Positions 54,976 to 64,000 of a DNA stretch of 64,000 bases are shown here, piece after piece. Each line of letters starts with the position of its first letter. The stretch's first letter is position 1. The DNA lies in NCBI GenBank assembly GCA_963667375.1, contig OY763323.1, positions 3,162,001 to 3,226,000 of the forward strand. Reading direction: 5' to 3'. The position numbers were made by a program, and so were the translations under genes. Source of the stretch: G963556115 sp963667375. Its GTDB lineage: Bacteria; Planctomycetota; SZUA-567. The notes beneath the pieces are model-generated. The model was not told where the DNA came from, searched no databases, and saw only the letters and a list, made by a program, of their open reading frames with translations.

Positions 54976-56379
54976 ATGAATGGATTAACCATGAATAATT
55001 CAAAAGGTAGGATTTTAATAATTGACAGGCATCACAATACGTTAGCCCCGTTACTAAGTTCACTTGAAGATTCCGGTTATGCTGTCACTCTGGCACTGAA
55101 ACTTGAAGAAGCTCATAAAGCCCTCTTTGAAGATGAGATTGATATTGACTGCACAATAATAAATGTTATTGAACCGGTTACAGAAGATATTTATGAATCC
55201 ATCTCGAGTCTAATTGTACACACAGACAACCTGAAAACACCACTGCTTATTTATACCAGTAAACTTCCACCCAAGATCGCTGAAACATTTTATGACCTTG
55301 GAGTGTTTCAAATAATTGAAAAACCCTGCAGCAATAAGAATCTGGCTGAAATGCTGACCAATCTGATTCGCCTGAAAAAGCGCACCGCACTGTCTACGCA
55401 AAATACCTCTGCTCTTTACACCACCCTGATGGATAATCTACCGGTGGAAATATCCGTACTCAACAATTCATTTTCAATTATTGACTATAATCTGGCATTC
55501 AAAAATGCCTACCCGACTGTTTCAACCGGTGAAAACTATTTTGAAAGATGCTGTGGTGATGACAATTTTGACCTGAGTGAACATCCGATAAGCAGAGCTG
55601 TCCGCAGTGGTAATACAGAATCCGGAAATATTATCATAACCGAAAATGAGAACCAACGCCATTATAACATTATTGTAACCCCTATTATCAACCATAATAA
55701 TAAGATCGATATCATGCTGATACAAGGTATAGATCAGACCTCGCAGATTGTAATGGAGAAGAAACTGCGCCGGCAGGTACAGAATTTTAACCGCATCCTA
55801 AAAGAACAGGATCGCACAACTGATTATCTGATCAGCGTTCAGAAGGATTTACAGAAAAAAGGTGCAGAGCTCGAAAAACTGTCGATAACCGATTATCTTA
55901 CCGGAATAAACAACCGGAGAAAATTTAACGAAGCGATAAAGAGTGAATCACTGAGAGCCTCACGTTATAACCACCCGCTCTCTTTATTGATTATCGATAT
56001 TGATGACTTTAAGGTTATCAATGATACCTATGGCCATCCCTTTGGCGATACTGTACTAAAGTCTCTAACCACTGTTTTCCTGTTGTCTACCCGCGAAACC
56101 GATATAATTGCCAGATATGGCGGCGAAGAATTCGCCATTATCCTTCCTGAAACCGAGTATGAAACCGCTTTGGTTGTCTCAGAACGCATCAGAAGCAATG
56201 TTGAAAAGAGAAAATTATCATCCAGTACAGGTGAAATCAATATAACCATATCAATCGGTCTGGCAACAATTGCATCCGAAAATATTGATCCTGATAAAAT
56301 TATACAACTAAGTGACGAGTGCTTGTATTCTGCTAAAAAACTCGGAAAGAACCGGGTTGAATCCATTAATTTATCATAA
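54976..56379 (+). CDS. diguanylate cyclase with degenerate receiver and PAS-like domain
   Basis: A 467-residue regulatory protein. Residues ~12-130 resemble a receiver, with the acceptor Asp position as Asn (CTIINVIEP) but the Lys-Pro end kept (IIEKPCSNK), so phosphorylation is unlikely. A PAS-like central region (~145-265) and coiled-coil follow. The GGDEF domain (from ~305) has DIDDFKVINDTYGH, the active-site GGEEF (382-386) and the inhibitory I-site RETD (373-376), so c-di-GMP synthesis with product feedback is likely. Either of two nearby ATGs may be the start. It overlaps the convergent Nudix gene by 6 bp. Confidence 0.9.
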   Translation: MNGLTMNNSKGRILIIDRHHNTLAPLLSSLEDSGYAVTLALKLEEAHKALFEDEIDIDCTIINVIEPVTEDIYESISSLIVHTDNLKTPLLIYTSKLPPKIAETFYDLGVFQIIEKPCSNKNLAEMLTNLIRLKKRTALSTQNTSALYTTLMDNLPVEISVLNNSFSIIDYNLAFKNAYPTVSTGENYFERCCGDDNFDLSEHPISRAVRSGNTESGNIIITENENQRHYNIIVTPIINHNNKIDIMLIQGIDQTSQIVMEKKLRRQVQNFNRILKEQDRTTDYLISVQKDLQKKGAELEKLSITDYLTGINNRRKFNEAIKSESLRASRYNHPLSLLIIDIDDFKVINDTYGHPFGDTVLKSLTTVFLLSTRETDIIARYGGEEFAIILPETEYETALVVSERIRSNVEKRKLSSSTGEINITISIGLATIASENIDPDKIIQLSDECLYSAKKLGKNRVESINLS

Positions 56380-56856
56380 TATTTCACAAACTCTTTTCAC
56401 AATATTATACGTTGTATCTTCAACATACTCTACAGTATAATGTAAATATGAATTGTCATCATTAATGATAAAGCTATTAACCAGGTCAATATCTGTCGGC
56501 ACGACTCTGCTGTCATTAAAGAATTTTTCTTTACTGCACCAGACAAGCTTCCCTTCAGCGGAAGCAACCAGTGGCAAAGACTCAACCTGCAGCCGCACCA
56601 GAACCATCTCATATGCAAATAATACTTCCTTGCTCTCAGACGAAAGTACAGTCTCACAGCCATACCCGCAGATCTCCGCATCAAGAGCAATCAGCCCAGT
56701 CTCCTCCAGCGTCTCACGACACGCAGCCTCTACCGGCTTCTCATTACGCTCAACCTTGCCACCGGGCAGTGCCAACATACCGTTATAGGGTGGATTTAAC
56801 CTCTGTAGCAGCAGAATTTTTCCCTGGTACTCAATATAACATAAGACTACCTGCAT
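56374..56856 (-). CDS. Nudix hydrolase
   Basis: A 160-residue hydrolase with the Nudix box GGKVERNEKPVEAACRETLEETGL (residues ~30-53), preceded by LLLQRLNPPYNGMLALP. Related to MutT/ADP-sugar hydrolases; the substrate is not clear. Its start is adjacent to the stop of the SbcD-like gene upstream, so they are coexpressed. Confidence 0.9.
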   Translation of the reverse strand: MQVVLCYIEYQGKILLLQRLNPPYNGMLALPGGKVERNEKPVEAACRETLEETGLIALDAEICGYGCETVLSSESKEVLFAYEMVLVRLQVESLPLVASAEGKLVWCSKEKFFNDSRVVPTDIDLVNSFIINDDNSYLHYTVEYVEDTTYNIVKRVCEIL

Positions 56857-56857
56857 A

Positions 56858-58075
56858 TTATCCCTTATTATTCACAATAATCTCTTTGGGAAGCGATCTG
56901 ATTCCCCGTAATGCCTTCATGCCGTAATCAAGAGCATCAAGCAGAACCGCCTTCTCTGTTTCATCAGCAGTTTGCAAAAGTTTTTTATATATACCACTGA
57001 CAAACATACTCTCCGCCGTTGCCCCTTTACTCTCCGCTTCGGCTAACAGCATTTCAATATCATATCCCAGATGCAGCCCGGAAAAATCTGCACTGAACGC
57101 ATACTGTTCAGCGGCAGTAAAATATACCTCCGGTTTAAAATCACTTTTTTTAGTGCCCTGAAAACGCAAGCGCAGAATGTCATCAGTAATAACATTATGG
57201 CGCTGACATTCTTCACGGGCAAGCACCGTCAGTTCACTATTATCACTAACATTTTCACAACTAACCGCTAAATCAAAAATTTTGCGGGTATCTAGATCAT
57301 ACTGAACCAGCGCTTCAATACCGGAACTGCTTACCGTACCAACAAGGATACAACCATTTCTAGCCCTGAATTCACAGGAAAAAGGACGCCCGGCATATGC
57401 CGCCTTTATGACACCTTCCGCATTTTCAATAACAGAATAACTATGATAATGCCCTAGAGCAGTATAGGTAAAATTCTGCGCCAAAAGCTCAGACGCGGTA
57501 AATGGCGCGGTAATTTTCATTCTCTCTTCAAAGACAAACTGCGTTCTTGCACCATGGTGCAGCAGTATGGAGATAAGCGCCGGATCACGTGGTATCTGCT
57601 GCGCCATGAGATGTTCACTGATTGTCGAATTTCCAGTAAATGGAGCTCCGGTAATTGCCACATCACCTCTTCCAGGCAAATAAAACGAAGAGTATGACCT
57701 GCCCCTGAAAATATGGATATTATCTGGAATAGGATTCAAACCTCTACGGTCACGCTCATATTCATAATAGGGACTGGCACCGGAAAGATAATCATGATTT
57801 CCCGGAAGTATACAGGTAAATGGTAATTCTCTGAAAATATCAAAAACCCGGTTTACACAATCGGTACTTACCGCATCATTATCAAACAGATCTCCTGCAA
57901 CCAATAATACTTCTGCTCCTTCTTCATTAAAGACATCAATAAGGCTTTCCAGCCCCCGCATTATCTCTTCTTCCCGCGCCAGACGCATTTCCGAAGTAAC
58001 AGAAAAACACCTCGGCAGCACTCTGCCGCCGAGGTGAACATCACCAATCTGAATAAATTTCAGTACCTCACTCAT
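56858..58075 (-). CDS. SbcD/Mre11-like metallophosphoesterase (DNA repair exonuclease)
   Basis: A 405-residue calcineurin-like phosphoesterase with all five metal motifs: GDVHLG, GDLFDN, GNHDYL, LLHHGAR and LGHYHS. SbcD/YhaO-type; acts on DNA ends, usually with an SbcC-like ATPase, which is not adjacent. The gene lies between an oxidoreductase gene (44 bp upstream) and the Nudix gene (1 bp downstream), all leftward. Confidence 0.85.
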   Translation of the reverse strand: MSEVLKFIQIGDVHLGGRVLPRCFSVTSEMRLAREEEIMRGLESLIDVFNEEGAEVLLVAGDLFDNDAVSTDCVNRVFDIFRELPFTCILPGNHDYLSGASPYYEYERDRRGLNPIPDNIHIFRGRSYSSFYLPGRGDVAITGAPFTGNSTISEHLMAQQIPRDPALISILLHHGARTQFVFEERMKITAPFTASELLAQNFTYTALGHYHSYSVIENAEGVIKAAYAGRPFSCEFRARNGCILVGTVSSSGIEALVQYDLDTRKIFDLAVSCENVSDNSELTVLAREECQRHNVITDDILRLRFQGTKKSDFKPEVYFTAAEQYAFSADFSGLHLGYDIEMLLAEAESKGATAESMFVSGIYKKLLQTADETEKAVLLDALDYGMKALRGIRSLPKEIIVNNKG

Positions 58076-58119
58076 TGATTAATATCCCAAATATAATCTG
58101 GATAAGAGCAGAATCACAA

Positions 58120-59154
58120 CTACTTGACGATCGCCTCCTTACGTCTGCGACGCACTGACTCCTCAGTCGACTCACGAGAGATCCGGGTAGCAATAAGACC
58201 ATCCTGACCAGTAGCGAGCAACTCACTCTTACCGGTATCAAGTGCAGATACCAGCTCTTTATACATCGAAGCAAAGCCGAGATCATCACTGTGAGGCAGC
58301 TCGAATGAATCCTCTTTACCATGTACAAAAATGGATTTCTGATTACGGTCATAACGTATGACCCCCTCTGTACCAATCAGTTCATAGATAAATTCATTGA
58401 CCGGGTCATGAACAGTATGACAGTAGGAAAAACTTATCTCGATCATGGTATGTGCCCCATTTGCATGATCCATATGCAGCCAGCTATGATCCGGTGCTTC
58501 ATAATCTTCAACCCAGGAACCAAAGCCATTGAAGCTTACAACATCAGAATTCAGCCACCAGCGCGCGAGGTCTATCTGATGCGTTCCGCAGTCTACCATC
58601 GGTCCACCTTCAAACATTCTGCCTTCACGACGGCGATTGATACCATATTCGCCAGTATCATCATCATTGCGATATTTTCCGTGGCAGTTCCAGTTGAAGA
58701 TAAGTCGTACCGTCCCGACTTTACCAATCGCACCATTCTGAATAAGTTCTCTTATCTTCTGCGCCACCGGAGAGAAGCGGCAAACCAGCCCGACAAAAAG
58801 TTTCAATCCGGCATCATTTACCATATCAATCATCTTCTGAGCTTCCTCCTCGGTAAGCGCCAGAGGTTTCTCACAAATAACATGTTTACCATATTTGCAC
58901 GCTGCAGCGCAGTTCTCAACATGAAACGGTGCTGGCGAAGTAATACTGGCAATATCAAAATCCTGCTTCATAAATTCGTCGATATCAGTAAAGCAAATTG
59001 CAGGATCAATATCGTATTTATCCTGAATTTTCAGTAACTTTCTCGGATTCGGATCAAAAACAGCACCTAACTCAATACCTTCAGTCTCCATTAATGCCGG
59101 AATATGCCTGAATGTAGCCACAATACCACAACCCATGATACCAACTTTATACAT
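58120..59154 (-). CDS. Gfo/Idh/MocA-family oxidoreductase
   Basis: A 344-residue NAD(P)-dependent dehydrogenase. N-terminal Rossmann VGIMGCGIVATFRHIPAL, then CEKPLALT (the family EKP motif) and a C-terminal beta-sheet domain with the catalytic-type MVDCGTHQIDLARWWL. Members act on sugars or inositols; the substrate is unknown. ATG at 59154 follows GGAGATAAAA; an earlier codon at 59169 does not fit. Confidence 0.9.
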   Translation of the reverse strand: MYKVGIMGCGIVATFRHIPALMETEGIELGAVFDPNPRKLLKIQDKYDIDPAICFTDIDEFMKQDFDIASITSPAPFHVENCAAACKYGKHVICEKPLALTEEEAQKMIDMVNDAGLKLFVGLVCRFSPVAQKIRELIQNGAIGKVGTVRLIFNWNCHGKYRNDDDTGEYGINRRREGRMFEGGPMVDCGTHQIDLARWWLNSDVVSFNGFGSWVEDYEAPDHSWLHMDHANGAHTMIEISFSYCHTVHDPVNEFIYELIGTEGVIRYDRNQKSIFVHGKEDSFELPHSDDLGFASMYKELVSALDTGKSELLATGQDGLIATRISRESTEESVRRRRKEAIVK

Positions 59155-59212
59155 TTTTATCTCCTGCATTCTCTATTATCAGCTTAAAAGAATGTTAACA
59201 ACATAACTAGAT

Positions 59213-60010
59213 TCAACCGAAGAGAACATCTTCCATTGTATACATACCCGGTTCCTTACCGCAGAGCCACTTCGCTGCCCGAATAGCCCCTACAGCAAAA
59301 AGATCACGGGTCTGGGCACGGTGTGAAAGTTCAATGATTTCATAATCGCTGCCGAAGAACACACTGTGATCTCCAACCACCGACCCCATGCGCAATGCAT
59401 GCATACCAACTTCTTTTCTGGTTCGCTTACCCGGGCGCCCCTCTCTGCCATGCACCAGATCACTGGCGACATCACGATTTGTCGCCTCACAGATACTCTT
59501 GGCCAGAGCCAATGCAGTACCGCTCGGAGCATCTACCTTCTGATTATGATGAGCTTCCGTGATCTCGATATCAAAATCATTACCGAGTATTTTAGCAACT
59601 TCAGCCGCCACCCGTATCAGCATATTAACCCCGAGGGAATAATTTGAAGCATGAATTACCGGAATTGACTTTGAAGCTTCGGCAACCTGTGCCCGCTGTG
59701 CTTCATTCATACCGGTAGTACCGATAACCAGAGCCACTTTATTCTCAACCGCTTCAGGAATGCGCTTTTCAGTTCCTTCAGGCAGTGAAAAATCAATTAT
59801 CACATCCGCCGCTACATCAAGCGAATTAGCCAGAACAACCTCGCATGCACCGAGATCCGGCTCAAAACTGGATACCAGTTCCCCGATTTTAGGATGCTGC
59901 GGATAGTCAATAGCGCCAACAAGCTCAATATCAGCATCACCTGCTGCCAGCGACATAAGCTTTCTGCCCATTCTTCCGGCCGCACCACTTATAACAACTT
60001 TATAACTCAT
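59213..60010 (-). CDS. dapB: 4-hydroxy-tetrahydrodipicolinate reductase
   Basis: Reduces the dihydrodipicolinate precursor in lysine and diaminopimelate synthesis. The 265-residue protein has the N-terminal GAAGRMGRKLM cofactor motif, FSLPEGTE, IGTTGM, the active-site EAHHNQKVDAPSGTA and DLVHGREG. Full length. Preceded leftward by thrC (37 bp), so amino-acid genes are clustered here. Confidence 0.96.
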   Translation of the reverse strand: MSYKVVISGAAGRMGRKLMSLAAGDADIELVGAIDYPQHPKIGELVSSFEPDLGACEVVLANSLDVAADVIIDFSLPEGTEKRIPEAVENKVALVIGTTGMNEAQRAQVAEASKSIPVIHASNYSLGVNMLIRVAAEVAKILGNDFDIEITEAHHNQKVDAPSGTALALAKSICEATNRDVASDLVHGREGRPGKRTRKEVGMHALRMGSVVGDHSVFFGSDYEIIELSHRAQTRDLFAVGAIRAAKWLCGKEPGMYTMEDVLFG

Positions 60011-60047
60011 TTTATACAGCTCACCTCAATTCTTGTGTTCAAAAAAG

Positions 60048-61445
60048 TTAATTTTCCATATTCTTTCTGATCGCATCCACGATCTGTCCAAGATTATTGG
60101 CAACAGAAATTGGCCGGTTACCGTATGGACTTGTAGAAATACCATAACAACCATACTGCTTCTTAAGATCCGCTTCTGAATAACTGTGATACGCGACAGT
60201 AGCATGCGGATCCTTCAGCTGATGCCCGGTAAGGACACAGGCAACTGTTGCATCTTTGTCAATTACACCCTCTTCAACCAGCATCTTGGTTCCGGCTACA
60301 CTCGCCGCACTTGCAGGTTCACAGCCAAGACCTTCGCGTGCAACCCACGCTTTAGCATCGATAATCTGCTGATCACTCACCGCCCTCACAACCCCATTGG
60401 TGGCATCAAGTGCCCGCAGACATTTTTTAAGATTAACCGGACGATTGATTTCAATGGCTGAAGCAATAGTGCTTGCCCGTTCATTATTGCGGTCAAGATA
60501 ACGGTAATACTCCCTGATAATATTCTGATCAACCGCACCGCCATTCCAGGTCAGCCGGCGTTTATTGACAAGATTATTCAGAGTCGGCGCACCAGCAGAG
60601 TTAATAACTGCAATCCGTGGCATTTTATCAATAAAACCTAATTTATATAATTCAATAAAAGCTTTACCGAAGGCACTGCTATTACCCAGATTACCGCCAG
60701 GAACCACAATCCAGTCTGGAACCTTCCAGCCAAACCCTTCCAGCACACGGAACATGATTGTCTTCTGCCCTTCAAGGCGGAACGGATTAACCGAATTAAC
60801 CAGATAAATCCCTTCCTGCGGACAGACCTCCTGCACCCGTGCCATCGCATCATCAAAGTCACCTTTGATCAGCAGGGTCAAGGCACCGTAATCGAGCGCC
60901 TGAGATAATTTTCCGTAAGCTACTTTTCCATCACCTATAAAAATAATCGCCTTCATCGCACCGCTGGCTGCCGCAAATGCCGCCATACTGGCAGAAGTAT
61001 TACCGGTTGAAGCACAGGCTGCAACCTTGGCTCCTACCATCCGGGCATGGGTAAATGCACCGGCCATACCATTATCCTTGAATGAACCGGAGGGATTCAG
61101 ACCTTCATACTGCAGAAACAGATTCTTAACCCCGGTATAACCGGAGACGGTTGGAGACGGACGGAGCTGTGTATGACCTTCACCTATCGTAGCGCGTTTA
61201 TCAGCGGGAGCAAACGGCATCAAAGCACCAAAACGCCAGACACCGCTGACACCACACAAGCCGTTTTCAGGGGTTTTAAAAGCGCCAAAATCCTCAAGTT
61301 TCTTTGGCAGCTCTACATGCTCCCAGTCATATTCCACATCCAGAAGTTCACCACAAACCGGACACTTGGGCAACACCTGCATTATATCATAAGTCGCTTG
61401 ACATATTGGATTTATACATTTCTGATACGCCACTTCTCTGCTCAC
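60048..61445 (-). CDS. thrC: threonine synthase with N-terminal zinc ribbon
   Basis: PLP enzyme converting O-phosphohomoserine to threonine. The 465-residue protein starts with a zinc-ribbon (CINPICQATYD, KCPVCGELLD) seen in plant and archaeal type threonine synthases. The Schiff-base Lys is in NPSGSFKDNGMAGAF; GNTSASMAAFAAASG and the glycine-rich loop PGGNLGNSSAFGKAF follow. GTG at 61445 with AGAAGGAGA just upstream is preferred over TTG at 61469. Confidence 0.93.
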   Translation of the reverse strand: MSREVAYQKCINPICQATYDIMQVLPKCPVCGELLDVEYDWEHVELPKKLEDFGAFKTPENGLCGVSGVWRFGALMPFAPADKRATIGEGHTQLRPSPTVSGYTGVKNLFLQYEGLNPSGSFKDNGMAGAFTHARMVGAKVAACASTGNTSASMAAFAAASGAMKAIIFIGDGKVAYGKLSQALDYGALTLLIKGDFDDAMARVQEVCPQEGIYLVNSVNPFRLEGQKTIMFRVLEGFGWKVPDWIVVPGGNLGNSSAFGKAFIELYKLGFIDKMPRIAVINSAGAPTLNNLVNKRRLTWNGGAVDQNIIREYYRYLDRNNERASTIASAIEINRPVNLKKCLRALDATNGVVRAVSDQQIIDAKAWVAREGLGCEPASAASVAGTKMLVEEGVIDKDATVACVLTGHQLKDPHATVAYHSYSEADLKKQYGCYGISTSPYGNRPISVANNLGQIVDAIRKNMEN

Positions 61446-61567
61446 GCAAAATCTCCTTCTCTGAGTCAAAAATTTATCTATTCCGGTTATAATTGTATGC
61501 TATTAACATCCGATGTCAAGCGCTATACAGCAAATTCAAATATATTACACATCAGTAATTTCCCGAA

Positions 61568-62452
61568 TCAAGCAGCACGGTCATGCTTCCGACCACGACG
61601 GAAATCATGAACAAAAATCTGTGCGCAATTGAAAAGATTCTGACATATGATGTAACACACAGGGCCGATAGCCGACACCGGATTCAGGAAGGTGATACCG
61701 ATCCAGACAGAGAAAATTGTATTCTTCTGCCCCAGCACCTGCCCGCTTTCGCGCCAGTACTCCTTACCCCCAACCAGATAACCGACGATGAAATTAAACG
61801 CACAGACCAGCGCCACGACCTTGCCTGTTGCCAGCAGAATATCTGTAGGAATACTATATTCAATAATAAAATGCCGTGCTTCAGCACAGGCGAGCAGAAT
61901 GGCGAAAGCCCAGAGATACAGACTGAGAAAACGCAGCCGCACGGCAGTTTTATAGACCGAACCTCCGATTCTACGGACAATAAGCGAGGCCACCAGCGGC
62001 ACAAAAATTGTAAAGCCGACAGAAGAAACGGTATGATATATCCCTATTTCACCATTATATTCCGCAATCATCGGTAAAGCCAGCGGCAATGCAACCGCCA
62101 TCACCACATTGGTCAACAATACCCCCATCGCCGCAAAATGCGTCTTTTTATGAAGGAATTCAATGACCACCGGTACCGCTACTCCCGTCGGAGTTGCAGC
62201 CACCAGAAACGCCGCCTGCGAGACATCCTTGCCAAAGACACCGGTTAGATAAAACACCGGCAAAGGTATGAGCAGATTTGCCAAGACAATAAAGAAGAGT
62301 TCCTTGGAAAGCACACTCCGGTCAAAAGTTATAACCAGAAAACCGAAGAAAAGCATCAGCATAACCAGTGAGCGGATCAGCCATGACAAACTGTTGAGCT
62401 CAGGAAATAACAGCCCGAGTGAAATAGCAATCAAAATAATTAACGTCTTCAT
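61568..62452 (-). CDS. BASS-family transporter, paralogue 1
   Basis: A 294-residue polytopic protein (about nine to ten membrane segments) of the bile acid:sodium symporter superfamily. Key stretches: AAFLVAATPTGVAVPVV (conserved Pro/Gly region) and GQKNTIFSVWIGITFLNP (the family's sodium-site-like motif). Substrate unknown; family members move organic anions. AAGGAGG precedes the ATG. It is closely related to, and 24 bp from, the next upstream gene. A tandem duplication is the likely origin. Confidence 0.85.
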   Translation of the reverse strand: MKTLIILIAISLGLLFPELNSLSWLIRSLVMLMLFFGFLVITFDRSVLSKELFFIVLANLLIPLPVFYLTGVFGKDVSQAAFLVAATPTGVAVPVVIEFLHKKTHFAAMGVLLTNVVMAVALPLALPMIAEYNGEIGIYHTVSSVGFTIFVPLVASLIVRRIGGSVYKTAVRLRFLSLYLWAFAILLACAEARHFIIEYSIPTDILLATGKVVALVCAFNFIVGYLVGGKEYWRESGQVLGQKNTIFSVWIGITFLNPVSAIGPVCYIICQNLFNCAQIFVHDFRRGRKHDRAA

Positions 62453-62476
62453 AACAACCTCCTTAATGGGACGACC

Positions 62477-63361
62477 CTACTGCCCGCGGCGCTTCTGAGA
62501 GATTTCAAAAAGAAGAATCTGTAGCGCATTATAAATATTTTGAAAAACGATATAGGCTACCGGAGCGATCACTGCCATAGGGTTAAAAAAGGTAAAACCT
62601 ACCCAGACCGAGAACAGCGTATTCTTCTGCCCCAGCGACTGACTGCTTTCCCGGGCAAAATGCTTTCCCCCGAGAAGATAACCGATACCGAAATTTATGA
62701 TACATACAGCAGCCGTCACCAGCGCAATACTGATAAGGAGATCACGCGGCACATCATTCTCAAGGACAAAGCTGCTGGCTTTAGAGCAGGCAAGAGCGAT
62801 GGCACAGAGCCAGATATAAAGAGTGAACCGTTTGGTCCAGATCGCTGCCTGATAAATTCTTCCTCCAATCATTCTGATAGCTGAAGCAATAATCAGGGGA
62901 ATAATCACCGTCATAATTACAGCCAGCAGAATAGGATACACACCCTGATCAACCCCGGCGACATTACTGCTGGAAACAATCGGTATTGCCACCGGCAAGG
63001 TTAGAACTGTTACAATATTGGTCAGAAACACCGCCATAGTAACAAAGTCTGTCCGCTTATTTAGTAAACCAATAACCACCGGTGATGCAACCGCTGCCGG
63101 TGCTGCGGCAATGAGAAATGCCGCCTCAGCCTGGGACTGACCGACGAATTTTGCCAGGAAATACACCGGTATGGGAATTATTATATTCGCCAGCAATACC
63201 AGAAACAGTTCCCGGGAGAACATATCACGCCTGAACTGCATAGTCAGAAAACCCTGTGTCAGCATAAACATAACCAGACCTCTGATCCCTATGGCTAATT
63301 GTCCGATATTTGGAACAAATAATCCGATAATGATCGCCAGACAGAGAAGAACAGACTTCAC
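62477..63361 (-). CDS. BASS-family transporter, paralogue 2
   Basis: A 294-residue protein of the same length and topology as its downstream neighbour, with matching AAFLIAAAPAAVASPVV and GQKNTLFSVWVGFTFFNP blocks. GTG at 63361 is the start, with GGGAG seven bases upstream. The two probably share one transcript. They may differ in substrate or form a heteromer (inference). Confidence 0.85.
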   Translation of the reverse strand: MKSVLLCLAIIIGLFVPNIGQLAIGIRGLVMFMLTQGFLTMQFRRDMFSRELFLVLLANIIIPIPVYFLAKFVGQSQAEAAFLIAAAPAAVASPVVIGLLNKRTDFVTMAVFLTNIVTVLTLPVAIPIVSSSNVAGVDQGVYPILLAVIMTVIIPLIIASAIRMIGGRIYQAAIWTKRFTLYIWLCAIALACSKASSFVLENDVPRDLLISIALVTAAVCIINFGIGYLLGGKHFARESSQSLGQKNTLFSVWVGFTFFNPMAVIAPVAYIVFQNIYNALQILLFEISQKRRGQ

Positions 63362-63384
63362 GATGCAGCTCCCTTATAACATAA

Positions 63385-63425
63385 AAAAGGTATAATCAAC
63401 ATTCAAAGCAGTGATTATACCTTTT
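63385..63425 (-). terminator. terminator of typA
   Basis: On the minus strand: AAAAGGTATAATCA - loop - TGATTATACCTTTT followed by more T; located just past the typA stop and before the BASS genes. Confidence 0.85.
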
Positions 63426-63455
63426 ATTAGATTTTAAATGCAAAAAAGTATAAAG

Positions 63456-64000
63456 CTATGCCTTGCGGGCCAGCTGCTTTCTCTTGGTCTCACTGAGAAT
63501 ACGTTTTCGCATACGCAGATTATCCGGAGTAACTTCCAGAAGCTCATCCTCTTCAATATATTCCAGAGCAGCTTCAAGCGAGTACTGACGCGGCGGTGCA
63601 ATTTCCATATTCTTGTCACTGCCTGCAGAACGGACATTGGTTACCTTCTTGGCTTTGCAGACATTTACAACCAGATCGTTATCCTTACTGTGCTCGCCGC
63701 AGATCATACCCTCATAAACATTGGTACCAGGGGCAATGAAGAAGGTTCCACGCTGCTGAAGCGAGTCGATGGCGTATGGCGTACTTGGTCCCTTATCAGA
63801 GCTTATCAGCACTCCCTGAGGACGGCGCGGCACCTCACCCTTGAACTCTTCATAACCTTTGATAACATGGTTCATGATCGCCTCACCCTTGGTGGCATTG
63901 AGCAGTCTGGTACGCATGCCAATCAGACCACGGCTCGGTATACTGAGCACCATATGCAGCCGAGAACCACGAGTTTCGGTCTTCTCGAGAACAGCTTTAC
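63456..64000 (-). CDS. typA: GTP-binding protein TypA/BipA, C-terminal part
   Basis: The gene runs off the right end of the window, so only the last ~180 codons are seen. The visible part has IPSRGLIGMRTRLLNATKGEAIM, VYEGMICGEH and the C-terminal TNVRSAGSDKNMEIAPPRQYSLEAALEYI and ELLEVTP-type end, diagnostic of TypA's unique C-terminal domain. TypA is a ribosome-associated GTPase for assembly and stress adaptation. The GTPase domain lies outside the window. Confidence 0.95.
   Translation of the reverse strand, partial: KAVLEKTETRGSRLHMVLSIPSRGLIGMRTRLLNATKGEAIMNHVIKGYEEFKGEVPRRPQGVLISSDKGPSTPYAIDSLQQRGTFFIAPGTNVYEGMICGEHSKDNDLVVNVCKAKKVTNVRSAGSDKNMEIAPPRQYSLEAALEYIEEDELLEVTPDNLRMRKRILSETKRKQLARKA

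Noticed and set aside
58321..59037. 238-codon frame on the plus strand
   Set aside because: Mirror frame of the Gfo/Idh/MocA gene, which has clear family motifs.

Overview
The window is a gene-dense, moderately AT-rich bacterial chromosome segment. It looks like core genome and shows no insertion sequence, prophage or CRISPR array. The organism is Gram-negative: it has a TolC-type outer-membrane protein ending in Phe-Phe, the LPS enzyme KdsB, an RND pump with its periplasmic adaptor, and lipoproteins with lipoboxes. Several traits (galactokinase with a GNHTDYN motif, zinc-ribbon Ser/Thr kinase, LIM/DA1-like peptidase, unusual DnaA) would fit the PVC superphylum, perhaps Lentisphaerota or a relative. 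That placement is inference and was not tested. Several genes appear to start at TTG or GTG, where the Shine-Dalgarno sequence picks the start.

Layout, 1-20 kb: citrate synthase and a DUF1611-like P-loop protein; convergent with these, a Xer recombinase and a TolC-like protein. A 750-bp AT-rich gap (possible origin) leads into a divergent dnaA, a carotenoid-isomerase-like FAD enzyme and comEC. On the minus strand follow a site-2-protease-like M50 protein, a NagD-like HAD phosphatase and ispH. On the plus strand lies a run of a DUF3108-like protein, kdsB, a small membrane protein, proB and RNase R.

20-39 kb: a degenerate receiver, YraN, an ArnT-like glycosyltransferase and an EIIA-Ntr-like protein without its phosphorylated His. 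Then come a poorly characterised stretch (23.7-28 kb) with several orphan proteins and a candidate 6S RNA, galactokinase, a two-gene RCK potassium-channel system, an NtrC-type regulator with a TPR protein, and a GT4 glycosyltransferase. The next cluster is a leftward methionine operon (Rrf2 regulator, metY, metX, metW) with umuD overlapping its end.

39-64 kb: tRNA-Lys and tRNA-Glu, a PhzF-like protein, a TetR/adaptor/RND efflux operon, a zinc-ribbon Ser/Thr kinase, mnmG and cobO. Then come a small protein, a thioredoxin-like lipoprotein, an untracked 53-residue very basic protein, and a secreted zinc-ribbon (LIM-like)/DA1-like metallopeptidase with a small upstream partner. The rest holds a peptidoglycan-binding lipoprotein, ribF, a diguanylate cyclase, a Nudix hydrolase, an SbcD-like phosphoesterase, an oxidoreductase, dapB, thrC, two tandem BASS-family transporters and the 3' part of typA. 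The most unusual items are the LIM/DA1 peptidase pair, the DnaA with an altered DNA-contact motif, the His-less EIIA, the small basic protein and the candidate 6S RNA.
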